The position numbers and the translations under genes were made by a program. Positions 17,693 to 25,959 of a stretch of DNA of 64,000 bases are shown here, in pieces (position 1 is the stretch's first letter; each line of letters starts with the position of its first letter). The notes below the pieces were generated by a model, which was not told the origin of the DNA, did no database searches, and saw only the letters and a program-made list of their open reading frames with translations. Origin of the DNA: Zhengella mangrovi (lineage in GTDB: Bacteria > Pseudomonadota > Alphaproteobacteria > Rhizobiales > Rhizobiaceae); NCBI RefSeq assembly GCF_002727065.1, contig NZ_PDVP01000007.1, positions 151,607 to 215,606 on the forward strand. The letters run 5' to 3'.

Positions 17693-18859
17693 ATGACTGA
17701 GCGCTTTCCCGTCTTCGACGCCGCCGAGCACCAGGCCCGGGTGGACCGCCTGCAGGCGGCGATGGCGGCCCGCGGCCAGGACGCGCTGCTGCTGACCATG
17801 CCGGCGGACATCTTCTACGTGACCGGTTTCCTGACCCGCTTCTGGGACAGCCCGACGCGGCCGTGGTTCGTCCTCGTTCCGGCCACGGGCGATCCCGTTG
17901 CGGTCATCCCGGCCATCGGCCATGACCTGATGCGGCGGACCTGGGCCGGCGAGATCCGGACCTGGGACGCGCCGCATCCGCACGACGACGGGCTGAGCCT
18001 GCTCAGCGACAGCATTTGCGCCATGGTGCCGGAAGGCGGCGTGCTGGCCGTTCCCATGGGCAGGGAAACCTGGCTGCGGATGCCGCTTTCAGGTTATTTC
18101 GCCGTGATCGAGCGGATCGCGCCGCGCCGGATCCGCGACGGCACGGACACCGTGCAGCGGGTGCGCGAGATCAAGTCGGCGGCCGAGATCGAGCAGATCG
18201 CGCAGGTCTGCGCCGTAGCAGGCCGGGCGTTCGACCGGATGCCGGCGATCGCCGTGGCGGGGAAGCCGCTGGACGCCGTTGCACGAGACTTCCAGGTCGC
18301 GGCGCTCGAGGAGGGGGCCGACTGGGTTGCCTATCTCGCGACACGGGCCGGGCCGGGCGGCTATGGCGACGTGATCTCGCCGGCAGAGACAAGGCCGCTC
18401 GAGACCGGCGACGTGCTGCTGCTCGACACGGGGGCGGTGCGCAATGGCTATTACTGCGATTTCGACCGCAATTTCGCGATCGGGCGCGCGAGCGACGGCG
18501 TTCGGCGCGCCCACGGTGTGCTCTACGGGGCGACAAGCGATGCGCTGGCCGCGCTTCGCCCGGGGATGCGCGCCTGCGATGCGCATCGGCTTCTGGCCGA
18601 GGGGATCGAGCGGCGCGGCATGACGCCGCTCGGCGGGCGCCTCGGGCACGGGCTCGGGATTTCGCTGACGGAATGGCCGTCGCTGCTGCCTTGGGACGAG
18701 ACGGTTCTGCACGAGAACATGGTGCTGACGCTGGAGCCCGGCGTGGAGGTGTCGGCGGGCCGCATCCTGGTGCAGGAAGAGGTGTTCGTCCTTGGCGCCG
18801 AGGGGGCAAGGCTGCTGTCGCCACGCGGCCCGGCAGACCTGCCGGTGCTGGGCGACTGA
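17693..18859 (+). CDS. M24-family metallopeptidase (Xaa-Pro dipeptidase/creatinase-like)
   Basis: A 388-residue pita-bread-fold enzyme with a creatinase-type N-terminal domain (residues ~1-140) and an M24 catalytic domain. All five metal ligands can be placed: Asp in LLLDTGA, Asp in YYCDFDRNF, His in GRLGHGLGIS, Glu in LTLEPGVEV and Glu in VQEEVFV. It should cleave Xaa-Pro bonds or hydrolyse a related C-N bond; the substrate is unknown. The start is the ATG at 17693 (MTERFPVFDAAEHQARV), chosen over an in-frame upstream start that adds unmatched residues. The AEC transporter gene follows 39 bp later. Confidence 0.88.
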   Translation: MTERFPVFDAAEHQARVDRLQAAMAARGQDALLLTMPADIFYVTGFLTRFWDSPTRPWFVLVPATGDPVAVIPAIGHDLMRRTWAGEIRTWDAPHPHDDGLSLLSDSICAMVPEGGVLAVPMGRETWLRMPLSGYFAVIERIAPRRIRDGTDTVQRVREIKSAAEIEQIAQVCAVAGRAFDRMPAIAVAGKPLDAVARDFQVAALEEGADWVAYLATRAGPGGYGDVISPAETRPLETGDVLLLDTGAVRNGYYCDFDRNFAIGRASDGVRRAHGVLYGATSDALAALRPGMRACDAHRLLAEGIERRGMTPLGGRLGHGLGISLTEWPSLLPWDETVLHENMVLTLEPGVEVSAGRILVQEEVFVLGAEGARLLSPRGPADLPVLGD

Positions 18860-18898
18860 GGCGAGGACGGCCGGGCACTGGATGCCGGCCTGTCCGCG

Positions 18899-19849
18899 AT
18901 GCTAGAGAGTGGACTGGTTCCTGCGTCGAGGTGTTCCGCGTTGCTGTTTTTCACGATCTGGCCGCTGTTCGCGCTGATCTGCCTCGGCTTCTGGCTGGCG
19001 CGGCGCGGCTTTCCCGATCCCGGTTTCTGGCCGGCGGCCGAACGCCTCAACTATTTCCTCCTGTTCCCGGCGCTGCTGGTCTCCAGCCTGGTGGACGCGC
19101 CGGTGCGCGATCCGGCCATCCTGCGGCTCGGCGGGGCGGCGGTGGCCCTGATCTGCCTTGTCGCGGCGGTGCTGGCGGTGCTGCGCCGGTTGCGCCCGGT
19201 GCCGGCGGCGCGGTTCGGCCCGGCGCTGCAGGGCGTCATCCGGTTCAACACCTATCTCGGGCTGGCGATCACGGTCAGCCTGGCGGGACAGGACGGGGTG
19301 GGCCGGGCGGCGGTCTATCTCGCGGTGGCGGTTCCGCTGGTCAATCTGCTGTCCATCCTGGCGCTGACGGACGCGGAAGCGACACGGGCGCCGGGACTGC
19401 TGCTGCGGACGATCCTGCGCAATCCGCTGATCCTGGCCTGCATGGCGGGCATCGTGCTGGCGTTCACGGGCGTCGGGCTGCCCTTTGGCATCGGGCGCTT
19501 CCTGCACCTCGTCGCGCAGGCCAGCCTGCCGCTCGGTCTGCTGTGCGTCGGTGCCGCGCTGAAGCCGGAAACGCTGTCGCGCGACCTGCCGTCGCTGGCC
19601 GGAAACAGCGTCCTGCGGCTGCTGGCCATGCCGTTGCTGGCCGCGGCCACGGCGTCCGCCTTTTCGCTCGACGGCGTCGAGGCCGTGGTCCTCATCGTCT
19701 TCTCCGCCATTCCGACGGCGCCGACGGCCTACGTGCTGACCCGCCAGCTCAACGGCGATGGCGCGTTCATGGCCGGCCTGGTGACGGCGCAGACGCTGCT
19801 GGCCTTCGTGACGATTCCCCTGATGCTCATGCTGCTGGTGCCTTCCTGA
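18899..19849 (+). CDS. AEC-family transporter (auxin efflux carrier type)
   Basis: A 316-residue integral membrane protein with about ten hydrophobic segments, arranged as two five-helix halves with a charged centre near residue 160. The second half contains LLCVGAALKPE and SAIPTAPTAYVLTRQLNGD, the latter a hallmark of the AEC (auxin efflux carrier/malate permease) family. The family moves organic acids or small anions; the substrate is unknown. It probably shares a transcript with the M24 peptidase. The start is uncertain: the ATG at 18899 is used, and an in-frame TTG near 18941 would remove fourteen residues. Confidence 0.85.
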   Translation: MLESGLVPASRCSALLFFTIWPLFALICLGFWLARRGFPDPGFWPAAERLNYFLLFPALLVSSLVDAPVRDPAILRLGGAAVALICLVAAVLAVLRRLRPVPAARFGPALQGVIRFNTYLGLAITVSLAGQDGVGRAAVYLAVAVPLVNLLSILALTDAEATRAPGLLLRTILRNPLILACMAGIVLAFTGVGLPFGIGRFLHLVAQASLPLGLLCVGAALKPETLSRDLPSLAGNSVLRLLAMPLLAAATASAFSLDGVEAVVLIVFSAIPTAPTAYVLTRQLNGDGAFMAGLVTAQTLLAFVTIPLMLMLLVPS

Positions 19850-19897
19850 AGCCAGGCGATCGGTGATGCTTTCTTGAAAGCACGTTCAATCGATCGG

Positions 19898-19927
19898 TTG
19901 ACGCAACGTCAGGTCGTTTAGTATATT
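19898..19927 (+). promoter_or_regulatory. Sigma70-like promoter upstream of candidate sRNA
   Basis: TTGACG at 19898-19903 and TATATT at 19922-19927, spaced 18 bp, in otherwise gene-free DNA. Just upstream lie a dyad TGCTTTC-TT-GAAAGCA (19867-19882) and two copies of CGATCGGT (19857 and 19891), which could be regulator sites. Confidence 0.6.
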
Positions 19928-19933
19928 TGTATG

Positions 19934-20012
19934 CGTTGCATAAGCTCCTCGCACTTGTGCTTGTGTGAACAACGCCCGCCACCCGAATGCCCCACGGTGG
20001 CGGGCGTTTCCG
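19934..20012 (+). ncRNA. Candidate small RNA of about 80 nt
   Basis: The interval from the expected start of the promoter at 19898-19927 to a strong terminator at 19971-20010 contains no reading frame. It would give a short transcript. The 5-prime part carries an unpaired CTCCTC stretch near 19944, complementary to Shine-Dalgarno sequences, and a small GCAC-TT-GTGC hairpin. These are features of trans-acting riboregulators. I cannot match it to a named family. Confidence 0.45.
19971..20010 (+). terminator. Strong hairpin terminator in the 19850-20118 intergenic region
   Basis: Perfect 13-bp stem AACGCCCGCCACC / GGTGGCGGGCGTT with a 12-base loop, ending in a short T-rich run. It lies 122 bp past the AEC stop, so it could end that operon, but the intervening promoter suggests a separate short transcript. 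Confidence 0.8.
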
Positions 20013-20118
20013 CCTTGAATTTCAAGGTGATAAAAAATCTAATCACCTAATTTAGAAAATAGAGATTTATTTTGACTAGCATCCCGCCAAGTCGCAGAAC
20101 TGCGAGGAGCGGGCAAGC

Positions 20119-21708
20119 ATGAAGAAATTTCTCCAGGATCGTTCGGGCAACTTTTCTCTCGTTGCAGCCGTTGCAGCGGTCCCTCTCGTTTTCGCGGTCG
20201 GGCTGGGCGTCGAGTACAGCGACATCACGGCTGAAAAGGCCAAATTGCAGAACGCGCTCGACTCCGCCTCCCTGGCCGTGGCGCGCGAGGGCATCAAGCT
20301 CTCCAACGACATGGCCTACAAGATCGCGGACGAATATGTCCGGTCGAATTTCACCGGAGACATCAAGAGCGTCGCGGTCAACCGGACCGGCTACTCGGTG
20401 GCGGTTTCGGCGACCACGGAAAAGAAGCTGGCCTTCGGCACGATCATGGGCAACGAGACCTGGAAGATCGTCGGCCAGTCGGTGGCCGAGTATGCCCCGG
20501 CGCAATACGAGCTTTCGCTCGTGCTCGACACGACCGGTTCCATGGAGGGCGCCAAGCTCGCCGCCATGAAGGCCGCGGTCAACACGCTGATCGATGCGCT
20601 GTCGGTCCAGGTGACCAACAAGAGCGCCCTCAAGGTCGGCGTGGTGCCCTATGCCACCTTTGTCAACGTCGGGCCACAGTACGGGCCCCAGTTCGACAAG
20701 AACGGCAAGGTCGTCAACGGAACGGGCGCCGACTGGCTCGATACCAAGGGCAAGCTCGACTATCCGCAGGTGGACCTTCCGTCCGGGTTGAGCCGTTTCG
20801 AACTCTATGAGGCGCTTGGCTTCAAATGGCCCGGTTGCGTGGAGACGCGGCTGGACACCAAGAGCAACGACTATGCGCTGACCGACGCCGAAGCCATTTC
20901 GAGCGACAAGGATTCGCTGTTCGTTCCGACGTTCGCCATCGACGAGCCGGACGATACCTGGCCGAACGGGTTCCCGAAGTATCCCAACAACTACATCAAG
21001 TCGCCGGTGACCTTGCTGGACTCCGTCACGACGAGGATGGCGCGTTATGGCGTCATCAAGGTGGGCGGCCAATGGGTCAAGGATCCGCTGCTCGCGGTGA
21101 ACCTCGATCCCTCGCCGTCGATCTTCTACTCCAACGAGTCCGATCCGAAGGGACCGGGATACGGTTGCGAGACCGAGCCGCTGCTGCCGCTGACAAGCGA
21201 TCTCAACAAGGTGAAGAGCAAGGTCAGCGTGCTGAAGGCAAACGGCTCGACCAACATCACCGAGGGCGTCCTGTGGGGCTGGCGGACCCTGTCCGACCGG
21301 GAGCCGTTCAGCGAGGGGTCCGCCTCCAACCACGGGTCCCGCAAAATCATGATCGTCCTGACGGACGGAACCAACTCCTACGGCGTGCTGAACAACGACC
21401 TCAAGTCCGGTTACACCAGCACCGGCTACCTGGACGACAACCGGCTCGGCCCCAAGGTGTCGGGAACGGTCGACGCCACCACGCTGGCAATGAACGCGCA
21501 GACGCTGACGGCCTGCACGAATGCGAAGAATGACGGCGTCGAGATCTTCACGATCCGGCTGGAAGAGCCGAACATGGCGACCGGGACGCTGCTGCAGAGC
21601 TGCGCCAGCGGCAACGACCATTTCTTCGACAGCCCGAACCACGACCAGTTGGAATCGATCTTCAGGGAGATCAAGGACAAGCTGGTGACCGTTCGCCTGG
21701 CGTCCTGA
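20119..21708 (+). CDS. TadG-like pilus assembly protein with von Willebrand A domain (first copy)
   Basis: A 529-residue protein. The N-terminus has the Tad-pilin-like segment DRSGNFSLVAAVAAVPLVFAVGLGVEYSD (membrane helix at residues ~13-35), followed by AKLQNALDSASLAVA, typical of TadE/TadG. A VWA domain begins near residue 134 with the MIDAS motif VLDTTGSMEGAK, and KIMIVLTDGTN supplies a further MIDAS part. It is probably anchored in the inner membrane with a periplasmic VWA domain. No other tad/cpa gene is nearby. GAGGAG lies 11 bases before the ATG and a terminator follows. A paralogue is at 42717. Confidence 0.85.
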   Translation: MKKFLQDRSGNFSLVAAVAAVPLVFAVGLGVEYSDITAEKAKLQNALDSASLAVAREGIKLSNDMAYKIADEYVRSNFTGDIKSVAVNRTGYSVAVSATTEKKLAFGTIMGNETWKIVGQSVAEYAPAQYELSLVLDTTGSMEGAKLAAMKAAVNTLIDALSVQVTNKSALKVGVVPYATFVNVGPQYGPQFDKNGKVVNGTGADWLDTKGKLDYPQVDLPSGLSRFELYEALGFKWPGCVETRLDTKSNDYALTDAEAISSDKDSLFVPTFAIDEPDDTWPNGFPKYPNNYIKSPVTLLDSVTTRMARYGVIKVGGQWVKDPLLAVNLDPSPSIFYSNESDPKGPGYGCETEPLLPLTSDLNKVKSKVSVLKANGSTNITEGVLWGWRTLSDREPFSEGSASNHGSRKIMIVLTDGTNSYGVLNNDLKSGYTSTGYLDDNRLGPKVSGTVDATTLAMNAQTLTACTNAKNDGVEIFTIRLEEPNMATGTLLQSCASGNDHFFDSPNHDQLESIFREIKDKLVTVRLAS

Positions 21709-21755
21709 CCGGCTGGCAGCCGCCAAAGCGGGATCGCGCCCGCATCCGGAATGAA

Positions 21756-21788
21756 GAACCGCGGGGTCCGTCCCCGCGGTTCTTTTTT
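21756..21788 (+). terminator. Rho-independent terminator after tadG copy 1
   Basis: An 11-bp stem GAACCGCGGGG / CCCCGCGGTTC with a short loop, directly followed by TTTTTT. Confidence 0.92.
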
Positions 21789-22073
21789 GCCCTCAACGGC
21801 ACCATCCGCAGGGCAGCCGGGCCAGCCGGGAAAGACCCTCAGGCGGATGGCCCGGCACAAGTCCCAGGGGCGGCTCCTGACCGGACGGTCAGAAAATCGA
21901 CCCCGGAGGCCCGGTTCAATTTAAATGTAACTAATTTATAACCTGCCTTTTACAATTTCCTGCTACCGAGATCCTGCTGGTCGCGACTGCATCTGTCGCG
22001 CGCATGACGCATCACCAGCCGCCAGCGCCCTGGCATGCTCTTCCGTTTCGCAGATGCACGTTCGGTTTTTTCC
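21789..22073. other. Intergenic region between tadG and the chemoreceptor
   Basis: About 285 bp with no reading frame I would support. An AT-rich stretch at 21915-21960 stands out in this GC-rich setting and is the likely promoter area for the chemoreceptor gene. No confident -35/-10 pair was found. Confidence 0.4.
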
Positions 22074-24029
22074 ATGTCCCAGTCCAAGCAGAAGCCCGGT
22101 GCCGGTTCGGCGCTGGGTCGTTTCCTGACCATCCGCATGAGCGCCATCCTGGCGTCGCTCGTCATCTTCGCCGCGATCGCATCGCTGGTCGGAATAGGGC
22201 GGTATGCGGAAAGCCAAACGCAGATCGGCAGCAATGATTTCAAGCGGATCGTCGAGAACAAGGATCTCGTCGCGGATGTCCTGCCGCCGCCGTCCTACGT
22301 GATCGAGGCCTATATCCACGTGCTCGCCGCCGCGGCCGAGCCGGAAACGGCCGCCGCGAACCTGACGGAATTCAAGGAGCACAAGGCGGAGTATCTGCAG
22401 CGGATCGATTTCTGGCGGCAATCGTCGATCGATCCGCATATCAAGGGCCATCTTCTCAATGAATCGCCGGACGCGCTGGAGCCGTTCTGGACGGAAGCGG
22501 AAGGCACGCTGTTCCCGATGCTGATGGCGCCTGGGCCCAAGGACGCCAGCACCATCAAGGCATCGCTGGACCGCATCTCGGCGGCTTTCGAGGCCCATCG
22601 CGCCGTCGTCGAGGAAATCGTCGCCAACGCGGCGAAAGCGGAGAAGCAGATCCAGGCCGACGTGGCTGCCGAGATGGACTGGATCCTTCTCCTTGAAGTG
22701 GCGGTCGTGACCGCGACGCTGCTGGTCCTGTGCGGGCTGATCTTCGGCATGTTCCGACGCGTCATCCGCCCGCTCGACCGGATTTCGACCTATACGAGCC
22801 ACCTGGCTGCCGGCAGCGAGGAAGGCGAGGTGCCGTTCCTTGACCGCAGCGACGAGATCGGCTCGCTGGCCCGTTCGGTCCGCGTGTTCAAGGACGCCTC
22901 GGCCGACAACCTGGAACGCCAGCAGCAGATCGCCGCGGAGCGCGAGGAAAACGCCCGTATCCGCCAGCAGGCCGACGCCCAGGTGCTGGCGCAGGCCAAG
23001 GCGACGACGGACGCGATCGAGAAGCTTGGCGATGCCCTGCGCACGCTGGCCGACGGCGACCTGACCTCGACAATCGACGTGGATTTCCACCCAGACTTCG
23101 AAGGGTTGCGGCATGACTTCAACCACTCGGTCGCGAAGCTGCACACCGCGCTCCAGGCCGTTGCCGCCAATGGCCACATGATCAACGGTGCCTCGCGCGA
23201 ACTGCTCGCCGCCTCCGACAACCTGTCGCAGCGCACCGAGCGCCAGGCATCGGCGGTCGAACAGACGGCGGCGGCCATCGAGCAGGTGACGAAATCGGTC
23301 TCCTCGGCGGCCGAGAACGCCGAGCAGGCCGGACGCATCGTCCGCCATACCGGCCAGGCGGCCGAGAAAGCCGGCGAAGTGGTCCGCAAGGCGGTGGCGG
23401 CAATGGGCGACATCGAATCGGCGTCGCGCAGCATCAGCAACATCATCGCGATCATCGACGAGGTCGCCTTCCAGACCAACCTGCTGGCCCTGAATGCCAG
23501 CGTGGAGGCGGCGCGCGCCGGCGAGGCGGGCAAGGGCTTCTCGGTGGTCGCCCAGGAAGTGCGTGAACTCGCCCAGCGCTCGGCCGCACAGGCCAAGGAG
23601 ATCAAGACGCTGATCGCCAATTCCAACGAGCTGGTGACCACGGGTGCCGATCTTGTCGGGGAAACCGGGCGCACGCTGGAAACCATCGTTTCGGAAGTCC
23701 GCAACGTGGATGCCAACGTCTCGTCCATCGTCACGGCGGTGAAGGAACAGGCGCTGTCGCTCAACGAGATCAACCGGGCGATCGCCGATATCGACACCAA
23801 CACGCAGCAGAACGCGTCGATGGCCGAAGAGGCGACGGCCGCCAGCCACAGCCTGGCCGGCGAGGTCGATGCGCTGTCGCAGATGATCGGGCAGTTCCGT
23901 CTTGGCGGAGAGACGAGGCGCGCTGGCGGCGAACGCAAGGCCGAACCGGTCCGCGAGCCTGCGCGCCGCGCCGCGCCGCGCATTGTCGGAAACACCGCCC
24001 TGAAAGAGGAGGGCTGGGAGGAGTTCTGA
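22074..24029 (+). CDS. Methyl-accepting chemotaxis protein
   Basis: A 651-residue transmembrane chemoreceptor. TM1 is at about residues 22-41, a helical periplasmic sensor domain at 42-200, TM2 at 203-227, then a HAMP domain with a second HAMP-like segment near 320-380. The cytoplasmic signalling tip ([32 protein letters not shown]) is near residues 462-493. The C-terminus ends in GWEEF, resembling the pentapeptide that tethers CheR/CheB. The ligand is unknown. The ATG at 22074 gives MSQSKQKPG; an upstream in-frame ATG at 22035 is possible but adds unmatched residues. A CheW gene follows. Confidence 0.92.
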   Translation: MSQSKQKPGAGSALGRFLTIRMSAILASLVIFAAIASLVGIGRYAESQTQIGSNDFKRIVENKDLVADVLPPPSYVIEAYIHVLAAAAEPETAAANLTEFKEHKAEYLQRIDFWRQSSIDPHIKGHLLNESPDALEPFWTEAEGTLFPMLMAPGPKDASTIKASLDRISAAFEAHRAVVEEIVANAAKAEKQIQADVAAEMDWILLLEVAVVTATLLVLCGLIFGMFRRVIRPLDRISTYTSHLAAGSEEGEVPFLDRSDEIGSLARSVRVFKDASADNLERQQQIAAEREENARIRQQADAQVLAQAKATTDAIEKLGDALRTLADGDLTSTIDVDFHPDFEGLRHDFNHSVAKLHTALQAVAANGHMINGASRELLAASDNLSQRTERQASAVEQTAAAIEQVTKSVSSAAENAEQAGRIVRHTGQAAEKAGEVVRKAVAAMGDIESASRSISNIIAIIDEVAFQTNLLALNASVEAARAGEAGKGFSVVAQEVRELAQRSAAQAKEIKTLIANSNELVTTGADLVGETGRTLETIVSEVRNVDANVSSIVTAVKEQALSLNEINRAIADIDTNTQQNASMAEEATAASHSLAGEVDALSQMIGQFRLGGETRRAGGERKAEPVREPARRAAPRIVGNTALKEEGWEEF

Positions 24030-24073
24030 TCGCCCCTCCCGCGCTTCTTTCTCAAGCCTGACAGGAGACTTCC

Positions 24074-24511
24074 ATGCTCAACGTCATCACGTTCCGGCTT
24101 GGCCGGGAACTGTTCAGTGTCAACGTGAAGAACGTCCGCGAAATCCGCGGCAGGATGGCGATTTCACCGCTCGCGCATGCGCCCCGGCACGTCATCGGGA
24201 TCATCGAGCTGCGCGGGCAGGTGATCCCCGTCATCGATGTCGGCCGGCGGCTCGGCCTGACCGATGCGGCGCCGGGCGCCGAAGGGGCGGTCATCATCGT
24301 CACGGAATGCCAGGGCAAGATGACCGGCCTGCTGGTGCAGGACGTGACCGACATGCTGACCGTGGACGAAGCGAACATCAAGCCGGTGCCGGCGACCTGC
24401 GACGGCCCCATCGATCCGTCGCTGTCCTCGATCCTCGTGTTCGACACCCACCTCATCACCCACCTCGACCTGGCCGGTCTCGTCGGCGGGTCGCAGGCGC
24501 TGGCGGCCTGA
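24074..24511 (+). CDS. CheW-domain chemotaxis coupling protein
   Basis: A 145-residue single CheW domain that links chemoreceptors to the CheA kinase. Blocks seen are FRLGRELFSVNVKNVREI, IIELRGQVIPVIDVGRRLG (the conserved RG-x-IPxID loop near residue 50) and VDEANIKPVP. It is preceded by AGGAGA and lies 44 bp after the chemoreceptor, so the two are probably cotranscribed. No cheA, cheY or cheR gene is in the window, so the pair must feed a chemosensory array encoded elsewhere. Confidence 0.9.
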   Translation: MLNVITFRLGRELFSVNVKNVREIRGRMAISPLAHAPRHVIGIIELRGQVIPVIDVGRRLGLTDAAPGAEGAVIIVTECQGKMTGLLVQDVTDMLTVDEANIKPVPATCDGPIDPSLSSILVFDTHLITHLDLAGLVGGSQALAA

Positions 24512-24527
24512 GCGGGCGCGACCCCGG

Positions 24528-25334
24528 TCAGGCGTCGCCGGCGACGGCTTTCGTCTTGTCCAGCACCATGCGGATGAAGTTCTCGCGTCCCATGGCATCG
24601 GCCTGGGGCCGGTTCGGCACCTCGACGCTGATCGTGATGCCCTCCGGCAGGCGGGCGACGATGGGGGCGAAGTCGATGCCGCCGTCGCCCGGCGCGAGCC
24701 GGGCCTGGCGGGCGATGTGGATCATGCCGGCATCCGACGGATCGTAGGGCACCAGTCCGTCGCAGAACTGGACGTAGTTCATCATCGAGGCGGGCAGGGC
24801 GGCGAGATCCTCCAGCGTGGAGGACGAGCGGTCGAAGTGCAGGGTGTCGAACAGGATGGCGGCAGAGGGGCTGGCCGCGGCCTCCACCATGCGGCGGGCG
24901 GAGCGGATATCCTTGACGCCGGTCCACGGCATGAATTCCAGATCGGCGCTGAAGCCGTAGGGCTCGACCCGCCGGCACAGATTGCCGTAGGCGTCGGTGG
25001 CGCGCGCCTCGTCGGCATCGTCGACCGCGACGAGGATGTGTTTCGCGCCCAGCAGCGCGATGCGGTCGAGGAAGGGATCGAAGCGGGCGAGATCGGTGTC
25101 CGGCTTCAGGCGGATCATCTCGGCGTCGGCCATGGTGACGCCGGTATCGGCCATGGCCGCCTTCACCTCCGCGACGAGCCGGTCGTCGCCCATCAGGTCG
25201 GCCAGCGGTTCGTCGGCGGCCGGCAGCAGGCGGAAACTCACCATGTCATAGCCGCAGGCGGCGGCGAGCCTGACGGCGGCGACGGGATCGGCCCCGTTGC
25301 CGGTGAGATAGGCCATGGAATAGCGGTGGGGCAT
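24528..25334 (-). CDS. TIM-barrel sugar phosphate isomerase/epimerase family protein
   Basis: A 268-residue xylose-isomerase-like TIM barrel (AP endonuclease 2 superfamily). Likely metal ligands are Glu in DLEFMPWTG, Asp and His in LFDTLHFDRS, and Glu in ISVEVPNRP. This is the layout of 3-dehydroshikimate dehydratases and of inosose dehydratases and isomerases. The N-terminal half of the dehydratase at 40341 has the same arrangement. It is the last gene of the five-gene minus-strand operon. A hydroaromatic or cyclitol substrate fits the context; the reaction is unknown. GTG at 25337 and ATG at 25334 are adjacent possible starts. Confidence 0.75.
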   Translation of the reverse strand: MPHRYSMAYLTGNGADPVAAVRLAAACGYDMVSFRLLPAADEPLADLMGDDRLVAEVKAAMADTGVTMADAEMIRLKPDTDLARFDPFLDRIALLGAKHILVAVDDADEARATDAYGNLCRRVEPYGFSADLEFMPWTGVKDIRSARRMVEAAASPSAAILFDTLHFDRSSSTLEDLAALPASMMNYVQFCDGLVPYDPSDAGMIHIARQARLAPGDGGIDFAPIVARLPEGITISVEVPNRPQADAMGRENFIRMVLDKTKAVAGDA

Positions 25335-25341
25335 CACGTCC

Positions 25342-25959
25342 TCACTTGAGCGGGGAGATCGCCAGCGGCATGGCGACGGTCGAAGTCATGTCCGTGGTCA
25401 GCCAGTCCGGCCCGCCCTTCGGCGGCCACTTGCCGTCGGCGACGGACTGCGCCCGCGCCTTCGCCCGGTCCTCCAGGGACGCATAGGGCCAGATCTGGGT
25501 GAGGCGCGGCGCGCCGTCGAGCGAATACATGGCGACGGTCATCTTCGAATAGGCAAGGCGCTCCGGGATGGCCGCTTCCCATTTTTCCATCGTCGGCATC
25601 AGGCCGTTGACCTTCATGGTGTAGCTGCGGATCTCGTAGACCGGGCCGAAGCTGCCGGTCTCGACCGGCGGGAGGAAATCGAGCGGCCGGTAACTGTCGA
25701 GGCTCATGCCGGTCAGCAGATCTGCGCAGCCGAAGGGGTTGGACGAGCGCAACACGCGCTCGCGCTCGGCCAGCAGGTCTTCATGGCTGTCGAAGCCGCG
25801 CAGCAGGATCACCTTGTTCAGCGCGCCGATATCGTTGCCCCAGGCGCCCAGCAGACGGCCCCTGGCGTCCGGGGCGGCGGTGAAGGCCTCGATGGCGGGC
25901 GCGGCCCTGGGGCCGCCGAAGATCACGGTGTCAAGCGTGGCGAGTTCGTAGAATTTCAT
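25342..25959 (-). CDS. NIPSNAP family protein
   Basis: A 205-residue protein with two ferredoxin-like NIPSNAP units: FYELATLDTVIFGG near the start and YEIRSYTMKVNGLMPTMEKWEAAIPER from about residue 110. Such small alpha/beta-barrel proteins often sit in aromatic and hydroaromatic degradation operons, but their activity is mostly unknown. Its start overlaps the end of the FAD dehydrogenase gene by 29 bp and its stop is 7 bp before the isomerase start, so it is translated within the operon. Confidence 0.82.
   Translation of the reverse strand: MKFYELATLDTVIFGGPRAAPAIEAFTAAPDARGRLLGAWGNDIGALNKVILLRGFDSHEDLLAERERVLRSSNPFGCADLLTGMSLDSYRPLDFLPPVETGSFGPVYEIRSYTMKVNGLMPTMEKWEAAIPERLAYSKMTVAMYSLDGAPRLTQIWPYASLEDRAKARAQSVADGKWPPKGGPDWLTTDMTSTVAMPLAISPLK

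Noticed and set aside
25931..25959. A frameshift between the FAD dehydrogenase and NIPSNAP genes because they overlap by 29 bp
   Set aside because: Both proteins have intact family-typical ends and starts, so this is an ordinary translational overlap within an operon.
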